Assembly (NCBI GenBank): GCA_002914845.1 | Contig: JXTC01000009.1 | Coordinates: 1,242,499-1,306,498, forward strand | DNA length: 64,000 nucleotides | Reading direction: 5' to 3' | DNA from: Trema orientale | Taxonomy: Eukaryota; Streptophyta; Magnoliopsida; Rosales; Cannabaceae | Shown here: in pieces, positions 49,800-62,459 of the stretch | How the letters are laid out: every line of letters starts with the position of its first letter | How positions within the stretch are numbered: the first letter of the stretch is position 1 | The notes under the pieces: generated by a model | The model's input: the letters and a program-made list of their open reading frames with translations, nothing else | What the model was told of the DNA's origin: nothing | Databases searched by the model: none | Program-made: the position numbers and the translations under genes

Positions 49800-50600
49800 A
49801 GAACAAAAATGCAGGTAAGAGAGAGAGAGAGAGAGAGAGGGAGGTCTGATAATGAAAGTGAAAGCTGGTTGTTTTAAGTTTTGGAGGTTACTGATGGAAA
49901 AAGAGCCAGCAACTGTCTGATCAACAGAAAGCCTCTTTTTTCTTCTTCTTCTTCTTCTTCCTCCTCCTTTTCTGTCTTGCATGGAAACCTCACTCGTACC
50001 CATTCAAACACTCAACGCCAAACACACTTTCTCTCCACTCTGATCTTCTTCTTCCACTTATTGGATTTCTGGGTTTTGATCGGCTTTCCAAACCAATCGA
50101 CGGATTTGGCCATCTGGGTTCTTCTTGGATTCTTCCATTTCCAAGTTTTTCTTCGAATCTGGTTGTGGGTCTCAAAAATCTGAATCTGGGTCTGAATCCA
50201 AAAGACGAACCAGCCATTTTCATGGAAGGAAAGGCTTTCTTCGGACTCTGAAAAGAGTAAGTTTCTCTATATTTACTCATGGGTTTTTTCTTTTTCCTTT
50301 TTTTTTTTGGGAAGAATTTTGTGAATTTAATGCGGTTAATTGCTTGTGTTTGTTTTCTTTTTTTTCTTTCTTCTTTTTTTTTTTTTGATCTGTTTGTTCT
50401 CGCTCTATTGAATAATCTAAATCCTTGTTTTGATCAATCATGGAGTTGTTGGACTGGTGGTAGATGTAGAAACCTTTTTGCTATTTATTGATTATTATTA
50501 CTGCGAAACTACACAACCGCCGTTTTCCGCCATTATTGTTGTTTTTATTCGTAGACTGTGACAACAATACTAGTTCTAGTACTAGTTATTGTGGCCCCAA
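49800..50600 (+). promoter_or_regulatory. Inferred ARF leader: two 5'UTR exons, an intron and three upstream ORFs
   Basis: A CT-rich leader contains a CTT microsatellite at about 49938-49962. It runs to CTGAAAAGA at 50256, followed by the donor GTAAGT. The acceptor TTCGTAG ends at 50554, leaving 46 nt of leader before the ATG at 50601. Three upstream ORFs lie in the first exon: 49894-49920 (8 codons), 49981-50043 (20 codons) and 50222-50251 (9 codons). All end before the main start and do not overlap it. Confidence 0.5.
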
Positions 50601-53600
50601 ATGAAGGAGGTGGAGAAAAACTTGGATCCCCAGTTATGGCAGGCATGCGCCGGGGGCATGGTCAATATCCCTCCGGTGAACTCCAGAGTCTTTTACTTTC
50701 CTCAAGGCCACGCCGAGCACGCCCAGGCTCATGTCGATTTCGCCCTGGCCTCGTTGAGGATTCCGGCTTTCGTGCTCTGCCGAGTTTCGGCTGTGAAATT
50801 CATGGCGGACCCTGATACTGATGAGGTGTTTGCTAAGATAAGGCTGGTGCCTTTGGGGAACAACGAGCTTGATTTTGAGGATGATGGGGTCGTGGGGTCT
50901 GATGGGTCTGAGAATCCTGAGAAACCCACTTCTTTTGCTAAGACGCTTACTCAATCGGACGCCAACAATGGTGGGGGTTTTTCTGTTCCGAGGTACTGTG
51001 CAGAGACCATCTTTCCGAGCTTGGATTACTCGGCGGATCCGCCAGTTCAGACCGTGATTGCTAAGGATGTTCATGGTGAGATTTGGAAGTTCAGGCATAT
51101 ATTTAGAGGGACGCCTCGCCGCCACTTGTTGACGACAGGGTGGAGCAATTTTGTGAACCAGAAGAAGTTGGTTGCTGGTGATTCAATTGTGTTCCTGAGG
51201 ACTAAAACTGGGGATATTTGCGTTGGGATTAGGCGAGCCAAGAGGGGCAATTGTGGACCAGAGACCCCTTCTGGGTGGAACAATGGTTCATCATATGGGG
51301 GGTTCTCGGTGTTCATGAGGGAGGATGAGAACAAAATGGCTCGAAATGGGTGTGGGAGTTCTAGTCCCGGTAGCAATATGAGAGGGACAAGAAAGGTAAG
51401 GCCCGAAGCAGTTGTTGAAGCCGCTGCTCGTGCTGCCAATGGGCAGCCATTCGAGGTCATTTATTACCCACGATTAAGCACTCCAGAGTTCTGTGTTAAG
51501 GCCTCGGCTGTGAAAGCAGCCATGAGGATTCAGTGGTGCTCTGGGATGAGGTTCAAGATGGCATTTGAAACTGAGGATTCTTCTCGGATAAGCTGGTTCA
51601 TGGGAACTATAGCCTCTGCTCAAGTTGCTGATCCGATCCGCTGGCCTCATTCCCCATGGCGGCTTCTTCAGGTACAACTTATATCTCCCAGACTCTTAAT
51701 CTTCAATTGTTTACCTTTTTTTTTTTCCTTAAAGTAACGTTTTGTCAGACTTTAAAATACATTGAGTTGTTATCCTTTAGCCTCCAATCAAATCTATGTT
51801 TTTGACAAGTAAAGAGCATTGTAGTAGTCAGATGTTGTCTAGTATGACATGTTTTAGCCTAACTCATACCAGCCAGTTTCTTTTTACGCTCTTGATCCTG
51901 TGGACTCTTCCAATTTAAATTATGTTGAATATCCAAGTACAGAACGTTGAGTGAATGACACATTGCATAATTCTTCACTCGTTTTTTATTAGTTTAAGCT
52001 TCACTCGTTTTTTATTAGTTTAAGTAAAACGGAGAAATTGAGCTTTTGCACGTTGATGATGCTTAACATGCCCAGGAAGCAATCATTCTTCATTGAAGAA
52101 CCCCATTATTGCGACTTCGTTTCCTTTGTCTGCTTTTCGATTTTCATCTGCTCCCCATTTACTTGGAATCCAAGCATCACCTTTCATGATCTATTTATGT
52201 TGCAACAACACAAACTCAACCTGCTGTTGCAAGCTGATGTTTGGCCTGTTCTTTTCGAGTTTTTCCTATAAATTTTCGGAAAATTTTATGACAAATTGGG
52301 TTTTTGGTAATTGTATGAACAGAACCAACTCTGCTATTATGTCTTGGAAAAATGCTGTCTATCAGTTTCATTTAAATTGTTATAAGAAAGATTTAGTGTG
52401 TTTCGTGTTAGATAATTCTTTTGCTTGAGCTTATGTTTACCTCTATTAAGTGAATATGATTCTCATTTTGAAGTAATAATCTATCCATGTCATTACAGGT
52501 GACATGGGATGAGCCAGATTTGCTTCAGAATGTGAAGCGTGTTAGCCCATGGTTGATTGAATCAGTATCAAATATGCCCATTATCCACTTGTCATCCTTT
52601 TCACCACCAAGAAAGAAGTTGCGATTCCCGCAACACCCTGACTTCACTCTCGACAGCCAGTTTCCAGTGTCGTCATTTTTAGGTAACCCCTTAGGGCCCA
52701 GCAGCCCCTTGTGTTGTCTTCCCGATAACACTCCTGCAGGCATACAGGGAGCCAGGCATGCTCTATTTGGAATATCTTTATCAGATCTCCACCTTAACAA
52801 CAAACTGCAGCCAGGGCTGTTCTCTTCCAGTTTCGAGCAGTTAAATCCACATTCTGGAATTCCTAATGGACTCAAGAGAGGCCACTCAAATAGCAATGAA
52901 AGCTTATCTTGCTTGCTCACAATGGGAAATTCCAGTCCGAATATGGAGAAATTTGATAGTGTAAAGGGACATCAGTTTGTACTCTTTGGCCAACGAATAC
53001 TCACTGAGCAGCAAATTTCCCGTAGCTGTTCTAGTGATTCAGTCTCACAAGTGTCTAATGGGAAAAATTCAGCAGATGGAAATCCAGACAAAGCAAAGTT
53101 TCTTTCAAATGGTTCAGGATCCACACTTGAACAGCAAGTTTCACCAGAAAAATCATCAAACACGGGGTTTTCATGGCATCAGGGTCTGAAAGCTAATGAA
53201 TTTGGGCTGGATACTGGCCACTGTAAGGTGTTCATGGATTCTGAGGATGTTGGACGGACTCTAGACCTTTCTGTTCTTGGCTCCTATGAGGAGCTCTATG
53301 GGAGGCTGGCCAACATGTTTGGAATAGAAAGATCAGAAATGCTGACACATGTTCTTTACCATGATGCAAGTGGAGCTCTTAAACAAACTGGAGACGAACC
53401 ATTCAGGTGGTCTTTTATATCTTTACCCTTTTCTTTTGTTCTTTCTCATTGCCTGTTCTCTGTCTTGCGAAATTCACATGATATCTTTCTTGCAATTTGG
53501 ATGTATTTTGTTTCTTCATCTTTGTATTTATTAGAGTTTTTTCTTTTCTCCATGTCGGTTGCATTGCAGTGATTTCATGAAGACAGCAAAAAGGCTGACC

Positions 53601-53882
53601 ATTTTAACGGATTCAGGCAGCAAAAATATGGGAAGGTAAGAGCTAAATGAACTCGCACTAATAGTAGTAGACATATGACGCTTTCCTTTCCTCTAAAAGA
53701 CGGAGAATGTTGTCAATCTTATTTGCGGACTTATAAGATAGAGTTCTACCTCAGCTGGACAGCGTTAACTCTGTAAAACTGATGGTTTTGTATTTTGCAG
53801 GACATGGATTACAGGGATGCGAAATGCCGAAAATGGACTGGGCGCATCAAACAAGACAGGTCCTTTGAGCATATTTGCATGA
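50601..53882 (+). CDS. Auxin response factor, class C (ARF10/ARF16 type)
   Basis: Coding exons are 50601-51671, 52499-53406, 53570-53635 and 53801-53882, all GT-AG, giving 708 aa. The start is the ATG at 50601 (MKEVEKNLDPQLW). The frame is open a few codons further upstream but holds no earlier ATG there. A B3 DNA-binding domain lies at about residues 112-214 (FAKTLTQSDANNGGGFSVPR, GWSNFVNQKKLVAGDSIVF). An ARF ancillary domain lies at about 274-380 (FEVIYYPRLSTPEFCV, WCSGMRFKMAFETEDS). A Ser-rich middle region contains LFGISL. A C-terminal PB1 domain lies at about 598-690 (CKVFMDSEDVGRTLDL, SYEELYGRLANMFGI). Class C ARFs bind TGTC-type auxin response elements and mostly repress transcription. 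The middle-region type and the miR160 site support this class. The C-terminus ends GPLSIFA. Confidence 0.95.
52738..52758 (+). promoter_or_regulatory. miR160 target site in the ARF mRNA
   Basis: The 21-nt site (GGCATACAGGGAGCCAGGCA after an A) is complementary to the conserved plant miR160 at every position except the outermost one facing the miRNA 3' end. It lies in coding exon 2, encoding part of AGIQGARHALFG. This is the known site position in ARF10, ARF16 and ARF17, where miR160 directs cleavage. Cleavage would be expected between the bases opposite miRNA positions 10 and 11. Confidence 0.95.
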
Positions 53883-56800
53883 TGTCGTGTGGCACTTGTG
53901 ACTAAATTAAAGAAGACTGAATGATTGTTGAAGGGTTTCTTAGTTCACTTAATCTTGTTAGGAGGAATAGAATATTGAACTCCGTCTTTTTATTCATTAC
54001 AACGTCCTTTATTTCTTGGCTTCATGTACATGTTCTAAAAATATTCTCTGTTAGTATGGTGAATTTCAGTACTTCTAAGTTCCATCCAAACTTATTATAT
54101 CTGCAATTTGACAATCAGAACTTATTCTATCCAACTTGTTATCCTGTTTTTGTGAAATTGACTCAGAATGTGTGTTTTTGAGATCAGTTCAAGCAAAGGT
54201 ACAAAAAAGATGTGAGCTATCAAGTTGGTTACATCATCTGTTTGGAGTGATAGGTTTATTTTGGGATATGGGGATGATATGTATTTGAAATTGCAATTAT
54301 CAGAAGAGATGATATTATGAATTCATCACTATGTAAGTTTTAGATAATAATGACTTTGTTTTGGACCTCCTGAACCTACTATTTGATTGAGGTATGCTTG
54401 TTCATGAGATATTAGAACAACTCGAATTAGACACTTCGATTCTCCAATGCAAGGCTAAGTTAAAAAACCAATCAAATCCTCACTGCTTTTGTTAGCCATG
54501 CCTTGCTTGTATTGGTGGTTGCGGGGTAGTTATTTTGTTGTGCAGTCTGGTTAGGCCCCCCACGCTTTCTTCTTCTTCTTTTTTTTTTGGGGGGGCACCC
54601 CAACCACATCTTAGTCCTTGTACATATATGTTTATGTATATATAATATTGAATATCCAAAAAAAAAAAAAAAAGAAAACCCCTGTTCCATACCACATCAC
54701 TACGTTTGGAAAAACCCTTTTCCTTTTGAGATACATCATCAAGTATTCAAGTGATATGGGTATCTATAATTGATCTATTTTTTCGTAACCAACTCATTTG
54801 CTGATGCATCTTGTTGGGTTTCACTTTTGGTGATATTAACATTTAATCAGAGCCAAAAAAAAAAAAAAAAAGTGAGTGGGAAGAACTTTGGGATCCAGTT
54901 CAGTTCAATGAAAAAGTTAAAAGCCTCTCTGAATTGGCATTTACTAGTTGACTTTATTGAGTTTGGCTCTTGCTGCTGCTACCACTCGATGTCAACCACC
55001 AGATGTTTTGCCTCCTCTTTCCAGTGCTTTGTTCCAAGTGTCTTTCAAACATTGCCTTTAATGGCCAAACAGAAGAAAATACACACGAAACAAATTACAA
55101 ATTGAAAATCATTATTTAAAAAAAAATAGCAACAACAAAAGAAAAAGTCATCCTTTCACAGCTTTTTTCCTTCACAAGAATTTGTCACTATCCCATGGAA
55201 TTTATGGACGTCAGAAACTGTACACAAGCACTTGACCAATTAGCTCAATGCCAAAACCTCATTAACTTTGACTTGTGCTTTCAAAAATTTTCTACTAAAC
55301 CCCACGAGGCACAACAAAATTCAGGGTATAGTTTTAACTATTTTTGACTTAGTTATATAAAGGGTTCCCATTTCATCTATAATTATTCGTTAATAACAAC
55401 AAAATTTGTTCTATCATAATAACAGTCTCTTTCTATCAATTTGACAAATGGAGAGGTCTAATCCATCTTTGTAATCCAAATATAATATAAGGGAAAAAAA
55501 AAAAAAATCAATTGTGACAACCTAATATTTGTTCTAGAAAATGGAGTATGTAATGTGTATATTATATAGTACGTAGATATAATTGAAGGACCAATATCCA
55601 ATTAAATAATCCCTGGACCACCTGGGGTGGGGTTGCTGTGAGCTTGGGGATCTTAAACCCCAGAAAACATGATCTTATTGGCCTTATTGTTCCGGCACTT
55701 TGACGGCCAAGCTGGGTCGGGTCTGGTCTGGTCTCTGGTCCAGGTTTTGAAATTTGTGAATTGAGAACACCTATTATATATATATATATATATATATCTA
55801 TTATGAAATACAACAAAAATATTTAAAATTACCAAAAAGAAAATTGCCGAGTTGAGAGACAAGGCACACGTGGGGTGGAGCCCATTGATAAGATCAATGC
55901 TGCACGTGCGGTCTAGCACATGTGTCGCCGTTTTGGTGGCCGGGCCTTTTGGTCGCGCTCTTGGATTGGCTTACGTTTTTAAGATTTTGACTCGTTAAGT
56001 TAATTACGTCTTAAGATGTTAGTTATTTTTCCACTGAAATCTATGCTGTTTTTTGTATTAAAGTTTTTTTTGTAATGAAATCGATGCTTATTGGTTCAAG
56101 AGTTTTATTCAATCTGCCTTATTATCTGTTGATCTTAATTACCACGACCCAAAAGATTGTGCCTATAATTTATTTTCTGTAATTTTTTTTTGTGTGTGTG
56201 GGCCATTCTTGCAATTTGATTAGTAATATTGATAACCTTGAATTCAACACTTTTGGAAGATTGAGGGTTAGTAATGAGGATTATAAATTCAGTTCTCATA
56301 TCAAGAGAGAGTTATTGTTCTCATAAATTGGGGATTCAATGCTTAGACTTTGTATATTTTGAATAGCATAACATTTGGAACTAATCAAGAGATAAAAATT
56401 TATTCATAATGAGTTGTAAAGCTAATATGCACCCCTGTTCAAAAATGGCCAATTATTACACAAAGAATATGCTTCTCTATTTATCAGAAGATCTAAAATC
56501 TCTTGTACATATAGGTCTTTTTTATTTATTTTTTTAAAAGAACAAAAATATGTTGATAATAAATTGGTAGGATTGATTTTAAGGCCTTCAATCAACCCCT
56601 ATCCGGCCCCACTTGTACATTTATGGAAGTATTATAGGGAAGCGTGAATGGTACAAAGTGTGACATGTGAATCAAGTCAAGAGATGTCTCGTTCAACCTT
56701 GAAATAATGAATATGATCAACTTTATACAATTGAGGGAAGGAATTCATACTCATAAAGTCAAATAGTCAAAGGTTTTGAAGGAAGAGCCAGATAGATTAG

Positions 56801-57978
56801 AGGGAAGTAATTCATCATTTAAGATGATGATGATGACGACAATAATAATATTAATAATAATAGCAACTAATAATCACAATAATATAAAGAACAAATATAT
56901 TATAATAGTGGTAAGTGAAGAAATTAAAGCCACATATTGGAGAGGCAAAAACATGTTGTTTCCAAGCACATTCATTTTCCAAGTTTTTCTCCCTGTTTTC
57001 AGTTCCCATCCTTTGTGCAATGGGATTTGGGATTTGCTTCATTGGGATGGAGGTTGGGTGTCTTTGCTCATCCACATTTGACATGGTGGAAAGCTTCAAA
57101 GTGAAAGTTATTTATTACTATTATTTTCTTTTTTAGTAAGAGTAAGTGAGAGTTGCATTAAATAGTCAAACATGCACACATTATAACGAATATAATATTG
57201 CATATAGATATCGTCAACCATTATATCCATGGACCATACAAACTTCTATACAAATGCAAATGCGACCACACTAATTTTGTAAATTAAATTTAAGGGCTTA
57301 GAGACTAGAGTGGTTGAAAGTTGAAACTATTCTGAACATAAGTAGTAATAAGTTTGTTGGAAAACCTTAGTAGCAAATAGCAAATCAGCAATAGTAATAA
57401 TGTTTTTAGTTAATTTGAAGTTAAAGCCACCATTAATATTTTCCCATCTTATTTTCAAGTATACGGATCTTTATTTCAAAAATACTTTATTCAAAGCGGA
57501 AATTTTTCAAGAAACCGAACTTTTTTTTTTTTATTTTTCATCAAAGAGCTACAAATTATTCATGTATGCTAAGTTTTATAGCCGGCATCCTTATAGTTAT
57601 TCTAATAGAGGACAAGGCGAGAAAGAGTTAGGAAAAAATTTTCATGCTAGATAAAGTTTTTGAGTAACGTTAAGGAACCAAATCTTATATACTGTTTTTT
57701 TAATAAAAAAAATCAACTTATGATATATGAATTGTCATAATTCACTTGATAAGATTTAATTTTTTATATAAAATTTTAGTTATGCTTAACTTTTGTAAGA
57801 AACTACCTTCAACTTTTAAACATATGCAAATAATCCGTTATAGGTTTGATTTTGCCTACCACTCCTTAAGCTTTAAGATAATAATAAAAAATAAATAAAA
57901 ATAAAAATGATGTAGTTATACCCATATTGTTTATTAATTAGTTTCAATGGGGAAATAGTTGTATATAACTGACATTAA
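53883..57978. other. ARF 3' flank and intergenic DNA, no gene seen
   Basis: The first few hundred bases probably hold the ARF 3'UTR. At 54600-54675 a stretch ends ATATTGAATATCC plus a 15-base A-run, like the 3' end of a LINE or other poly-A retroelement, but nothing upstream identifies it. ACGT-core motifs (CACGTG types) occur around 55865-55920. An AT microsatellite lies at 55772-55798. Confidence 0.4.
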
Positions 57979-58267
57979 ACTCTGTTTGGATCCTGGATTT
58001 TAGGGAAGAAAAAAATGCAAATTCATAGGAATTTCATTCTTTTGTTTGGATTTTATCTTAGATTGAAGGAAAAATTTTTACGGAGATTCTATAAGAGAGG
58101 TTTTCAATAAATTTGGAGGATTTAGATTATAACGAAGAGATTATGAAAGAAAAAGTTTTGAAAACTAAATTTTATAAAATTTTAGGAAAATATTTTCCTT
58201 CTCTTTTTCCTTTGACTTTTTCTTCACAATTTTTTTCCCTACTAAAATCCAAGTTTCAAACAAAGCC
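57979..58267. mobile_element. Second Tourist-like (PIF/Harbinger) MITE candidate
   Basis: The left end ACTCTGTTTGGATCCTGGAT and the reverse complement of the right end (GGCTTTGTTTGAAACTTGGA) match over most positions and continue inward with TTTTAG. TAA flanks both sides (57976-57978 and 58268-58270), fitting the PIF/Harbinger 3-bp target. Length is 289 bp with no ORF. Confidence 0.6.
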
Positions 58268-58289
58268 TAAAACAAAGTAACAAATTTTT

Positions 58290-58481
58290 GGGTTAACAAT
58301 CAACTATGATATGATTATACAACTTGAAAATAGTATTACCTTAACAATTTCAGTTCATCTGAAATTGACAATTAATTCATTGCATGGGTTAACAATCATC
58401 CATGATATGATTATATAAATTGAAAATAGTATTAGCTTAACAATTTCAGTTCATTTTAAATTAAAAATTAATTCATTGCAT
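58290..58481. repeat. Two-copy tandem duplication, 96-bp unit
   Basis: Copies start GGGTTAACAATCA at 58290 and 58386. Both contain CATGATATGATTATA-type and CAATTTCAGTTCAT strings at matching offsets, and both end near ATTCATTGCAT. The second copy has several substitutions. Confidence 0.85.
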
Positions 58482-59756
58482 AAAATAATATTAATAGTTG
58501 AAAAGGGTAGTTATAGTTTTTTCGCACATAGTTCTTTTTCATAATTGGATTTTTTTTCTTCATTAAGTATTTGCAAATTTGAAAAACTCACATAACCTAA
58601 TCAAAAGTTTCCTTCTAGACACTGAATTAATGTGGCCCATTAAGTCAGCAAAGTACCCGTAGATTATGACAAAAGCCCTTGCCTAAAACTATATTTGGTT
58701 GAAAAGTGACAGTCCCTTCAATTATTTAGTAAAAAGATTAGAAAATTGGAAGATTAAATTACTATTTATTTATATAATTATTATACTATCCTTTTTGAGT
58801 TTTTATCAAGGGTTTATTAATACTCTCATAGAGATAAAAGAGACTCATTCATAAATGTTATTAAAACTAATTTGATAGTTATGTTACACATTTAAAATTA
58901 CTTAGATACTCTAATACCTAACAAACTTCGAAATACCTTAGAGCACCCAAAAGCACTCGACCGTACTCGACCATGTACTGAACTATGTGTTTGAACTTTT
59001 TTTTTTTTTTAGCTCGACCAGGTTAAGGTTTAAGGAGGTAGGAGCAAGTTTAGAATTTCAAAATTTTCATTAAATAGAAAATCTAGCTTTGTAAATAATT
59101 TATACTTTGTTCATTTCATTTTCATTTTGGCTTTAAAAGATGGTCAAAATTAATAGTAAATCCTTCTCTTTAATAATTTTTTAGGATGACATATATTTCC
59201 TTATATATAAAAGAAAAAAAAAAGAGCTCAAATCCTTCTATTGGTGGAAGGACACAAAATGGTGGGCGCACGAGGATTTCTAATCCTACACTTCTCCTCT
59301 TCCTCTTATAATCCTTCTTGCCAAATAGAGGATTTTATCTTTCTTTCCACCCTTCACAAATTTCATATGCCAAACAAAGCCTAAGAATGCTAATTACACA
59401 CGAGTAGAAGTCATCAACTAGTACTAATTTATTATTGGTTCTTAGCATTTTACAACTTAACTTAAAATTTATATATTATATGACAAACTTTTTACAATTC
59501 TCTGTGATAATTTCTAATTGTTTGAGAAACTTATATAAATACTATTTTTAGATGGTAAAATACAATACACCAGGAGGATGTAAACCTTTGAAAAAGGAAT
59601 TGTCTTGAAAGAGTAGAAGCGTAATCAATACGTATGCATAATGTCATTTTGAGTTAAAGAAAATATTGTTTATAAATCACTCTTTTCTCAACATCGAGAT
59701 CACTACGCTTTGATCTTTCATAAACTATGAGTCTAATCAAATTTTTCTTTCCCATT
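58482..59756. other. Intergenic DNA, no gene seen
   Basis: A string GCCAAACAAAGCC at about 59371-59383 resembles the right end of a Tourist-like MITE, but no matching left end was found. Otherwise the sequence is AT-rich without recognisable features. Confidence 0.4.
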
Positions 59757-59764
59757 TTTCGTTC

Positions 59765-60329
59765 TAGAAGTGTCAAATACGTCGTACTGTGCTGACACAA
59801 CTCATTTAAATTAGGCACAAACGTTATTTTCGTGTCGTACCGCGTCCATTTTTTAGTCATATCATGTCGTGCCGGCCTATAATATTAAATCACTCGCCAG
59901 ACACAGCTAGCTGGCCCATGCTTTAACATGCTGTGCTTTCGTGTTCTGCCATCCTAGACCACGTACCTGAACGTGCCAATTTTTTTAGGTCAAAATTGGC
60001 CCACCTAATTACTAAATTTTATTAGTTTCAGTATCTCTTTTATCAATTTTTTTTTATAATTCAAATTTATATAAAAAAATAATAAAGGTAAATTTTATGT
60101 AAATTTTAACTTAACTACGTTTAAATTTATTTTCCTTATCATTGTTTGACTCTAAATTTGTAAAATCTTCTTTCCATATTGTGTAGTATGCTCTCTGTAT
60201 TCTTTTCTCCTTTTTCCTTGTCGTAGATATATCATCCTCCCAATCTTTCACGGCCTACCTAATAACTCCGCTTGAGATGCTAATTAAAATAGAAAAAAAA
60301 ATAAAAAGACATGTATAGAGGAAAAACAA

Positions 60330-60362
<33 letters not shown>

Positions 60363-60548
60363 CCATATGTTTAACTTAGTACCTCTCGTGCTAGCTTGTA
60401 TACATGACCGTACCTAATTCATTGATCCGGCACGACCCACATGATCGTATCGTGCCTGGCACAGTCCACTATTTATCATGTTGTGCCGTGCTTTAGCCGT
60501 GTCGTGCCACCGTGATAATGGGCCGACCCGACCCTCTTGACAGCTTTA
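59765..60548. mobile_element. Second non-autonomous hAT-like element
   Basis: The ends are TAGAAGTGTCAA (59765-59776) and TAAAGCTGTCAA (reverse complement of 60537-60548), 9 of 12 matching. The flanking 8 bases are TTTCGTTC (59757-59764) and TTTCATTT (60549-60556), 6 of 8 matching. The subterminal parts are GC-rich with many CGTGTCGTGCC-like strings on both sides in opposite orientation, a typical hAT feature. The middle is AT-rich and holds an AAT microsatellite (about 60331-60362). No transposase is present. Length is 784 bp. Confidence 0.65.
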
Positions 60549-60556
60549 TTTCATTT

Positions 60557-62085
60557 TTTAACTTTTTTTTTCAAATATTATAACAAAGAATAAATAATCT
60601 TGTAGGTCTCTAAATCATGATAAAAGTCACACTATTATCCTTAAGTTTTAAATTGCATTATTTTGTTCCTTAAACAAGTTTCATTTTAGTTTTTTTTTAT
60701 ATATATATTTTGTTTTATTCTTAAAAGAATGAGCACATAAGACACTTTTGCTATTCTTTTGTACTTATTTCATATCCACAAATATAGTCCAATACTATAA
60801 AAAAAAATTGTAACATAAATTGATCAAATAGTTCATTCAACAAGAAAGAAGCATTTGTACTTAATATTGTCTGTCATGTACCAAGGAGAAAAAGGTTAAA
60901 AACTCGTCGTGTCAAGAACCAATGGATACGCTCGAGCCACCGAAGAAAAAAAAAAAAAAGAAGAGGAGGCACCGTAGGATATGACATAACTAAAACAATT
61001 GTTGTATTACGAAGTACAATAAATGAAACCAGTTGTTGAAGAGTCATTGAAAAAAGAAGTTAATACAGACATTATATTCGACATAAATCATAATAAGATT
61101 TGACATATGCCAGAGGAGAAAATAAGTGGACGAAACAGAGAAGAAAAGACGTAAAACATATTGGAGACAGATTAGCCGTTTTGGTCAATCAAAACAATAA
61201 ATGTGGCATTATTGCACATTTGGACTAATAATTCCATTAGAGGTTTTCTTGTGCCAACAATCAAATACATCATCTTTAAAATTTGAAATTCGACTGTTCT
61301 GACGGCAGGAAATCTAAGGACAATACGTTTAAAGATTCTTCTATCCAAAAACTACAGTCAAAGAGCACCAAAAATACTCCTATCCAAACATTTTTTCCCT
61401 CCTTTTGAAAAAAGGAAAAATAATCGTCAGATAGGCTTAATCACTAGTAAATGTTTCATCAGTGTTGCTTAATCTTTTAATGTAGATAAAATTAGAGAAA
61501 AATATTCAGAGAAATTTACACTTTCTCAACAAAAAACCTAATATTCGTAATAATTACTTGTAATTTGAATTTTTGGAAAAAAAAAAAAAAAAAAACCTCT
61601 CGGAGAATAGTAAATTGAGCTAAATTTTGTCACAATACGAATATACATACAAAAACAATACACGTAAAAATGTAGAAATGCATGACATACATTTGGACAT
61701 GCATAGACAAGCACAATCGCACAAAGAAGTTATTGTACACATAGATTAAGATAATATATACTATATATCCACACATGTAGACCGACCATAAATACATATG
61801 AAAGCCCTAAAACAGTAAAGCTCAACCATATCCAATCGAATCGAATCATTATTTTAGCTTTTCAGACCCAATCCAATCTCAGACTAGAGTATCATCTTTT
61901 TTTCCTTTAAAATAAAAACTAGAGTATCATTAAAATTGCTTGGAAATATCCTTCGGTTTAGTCAGTCCGAAAGAATTTAGCAAAGGCATCAAAATAGAAA
62001 TTCAAGATAAGATGGACTCAGAGAAACAAACCTCTTCTTTTTCCTTTTTTTTAAAATTATTAATGATAAAACTTAAATTAAACTT
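60557..62085. other. AT-rich intergenic DNA, no gene seen
   Basis: Homopolymer runs are common (60947-60959 and 61577-61596). No gene, RNA or transposon end was recognised. Confidence 0.4.
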
Positions 62086-62094
62086 ATTAATAAA

Positions 62095-62246
62095 GGGCGC
62101 GTCTACAGTAGGAGCGTCCCTACGTAAGGCCCTGTTTATACACCGTTTAATGGGAATCTGTGTATAAACAGATTCTCCACAGATTCCCATCAAACGGTGT
62201 ATAAACAGGAGCCTTACGTAGGGGCGCCCCTACTATAGCCGCCTCC
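62095..62246. mobile_element. Compact hairpin MITE with a 9-bp target duplication
   Basis: The two halves are close inverted copies of about 68 bp (left: CCCTACGTAAGGC..CTGTTTATACACCGTTT..; right: its complement), separated by a short loop around 62160-62175. They differ at only a few positions. ATTAATAAA flanks both sides (62086-62094 and 62247-62255). The 152-bp element is markedly GC-richer than its surroundings. A 9-bp duplication points to Mutator-like transposition, and the high arm identity suggests recent insertion. It lies downstream of UBL5. Confidence 0.75.
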
Positions 62247-62459
62247 ATTAATAAATAGAAGAAACTAATATAGTTATCTCAGATCCCTAATTAATAACCA
62301 CTCAGTGTATAGAATATAGCATTTCCATTAGTAAATATAAAGCATTTGGCCTGTTAAACACCAAAGTTCTCACATGTAGACACGTTTACCCTAAAAGATC
62401 GTAGAATCAAAGTGCACACAGACCACACAAGGATATAATCATAAAGCACACAGCAAAGA

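Noticed and set aside
50589-50600. Four extra N-terminal codons of the ARF
   Set aside because: The frame opens at a TTG. The first ATG is at 50601 and gives the usual class C ARF start.
54472-54695. Minus-strand frames of about 70 codons after the ARF
   Set aside because: They run through a poly-A/T run and a G/C homopolymer; no homology is apparent.
62095-62246. A miRNA gene
   Set aside because: The near-perfect arms, very short loop and flanking 9-bp duplications fit a young MITE better. A miRNA cannot be claimed without small-RNA data.
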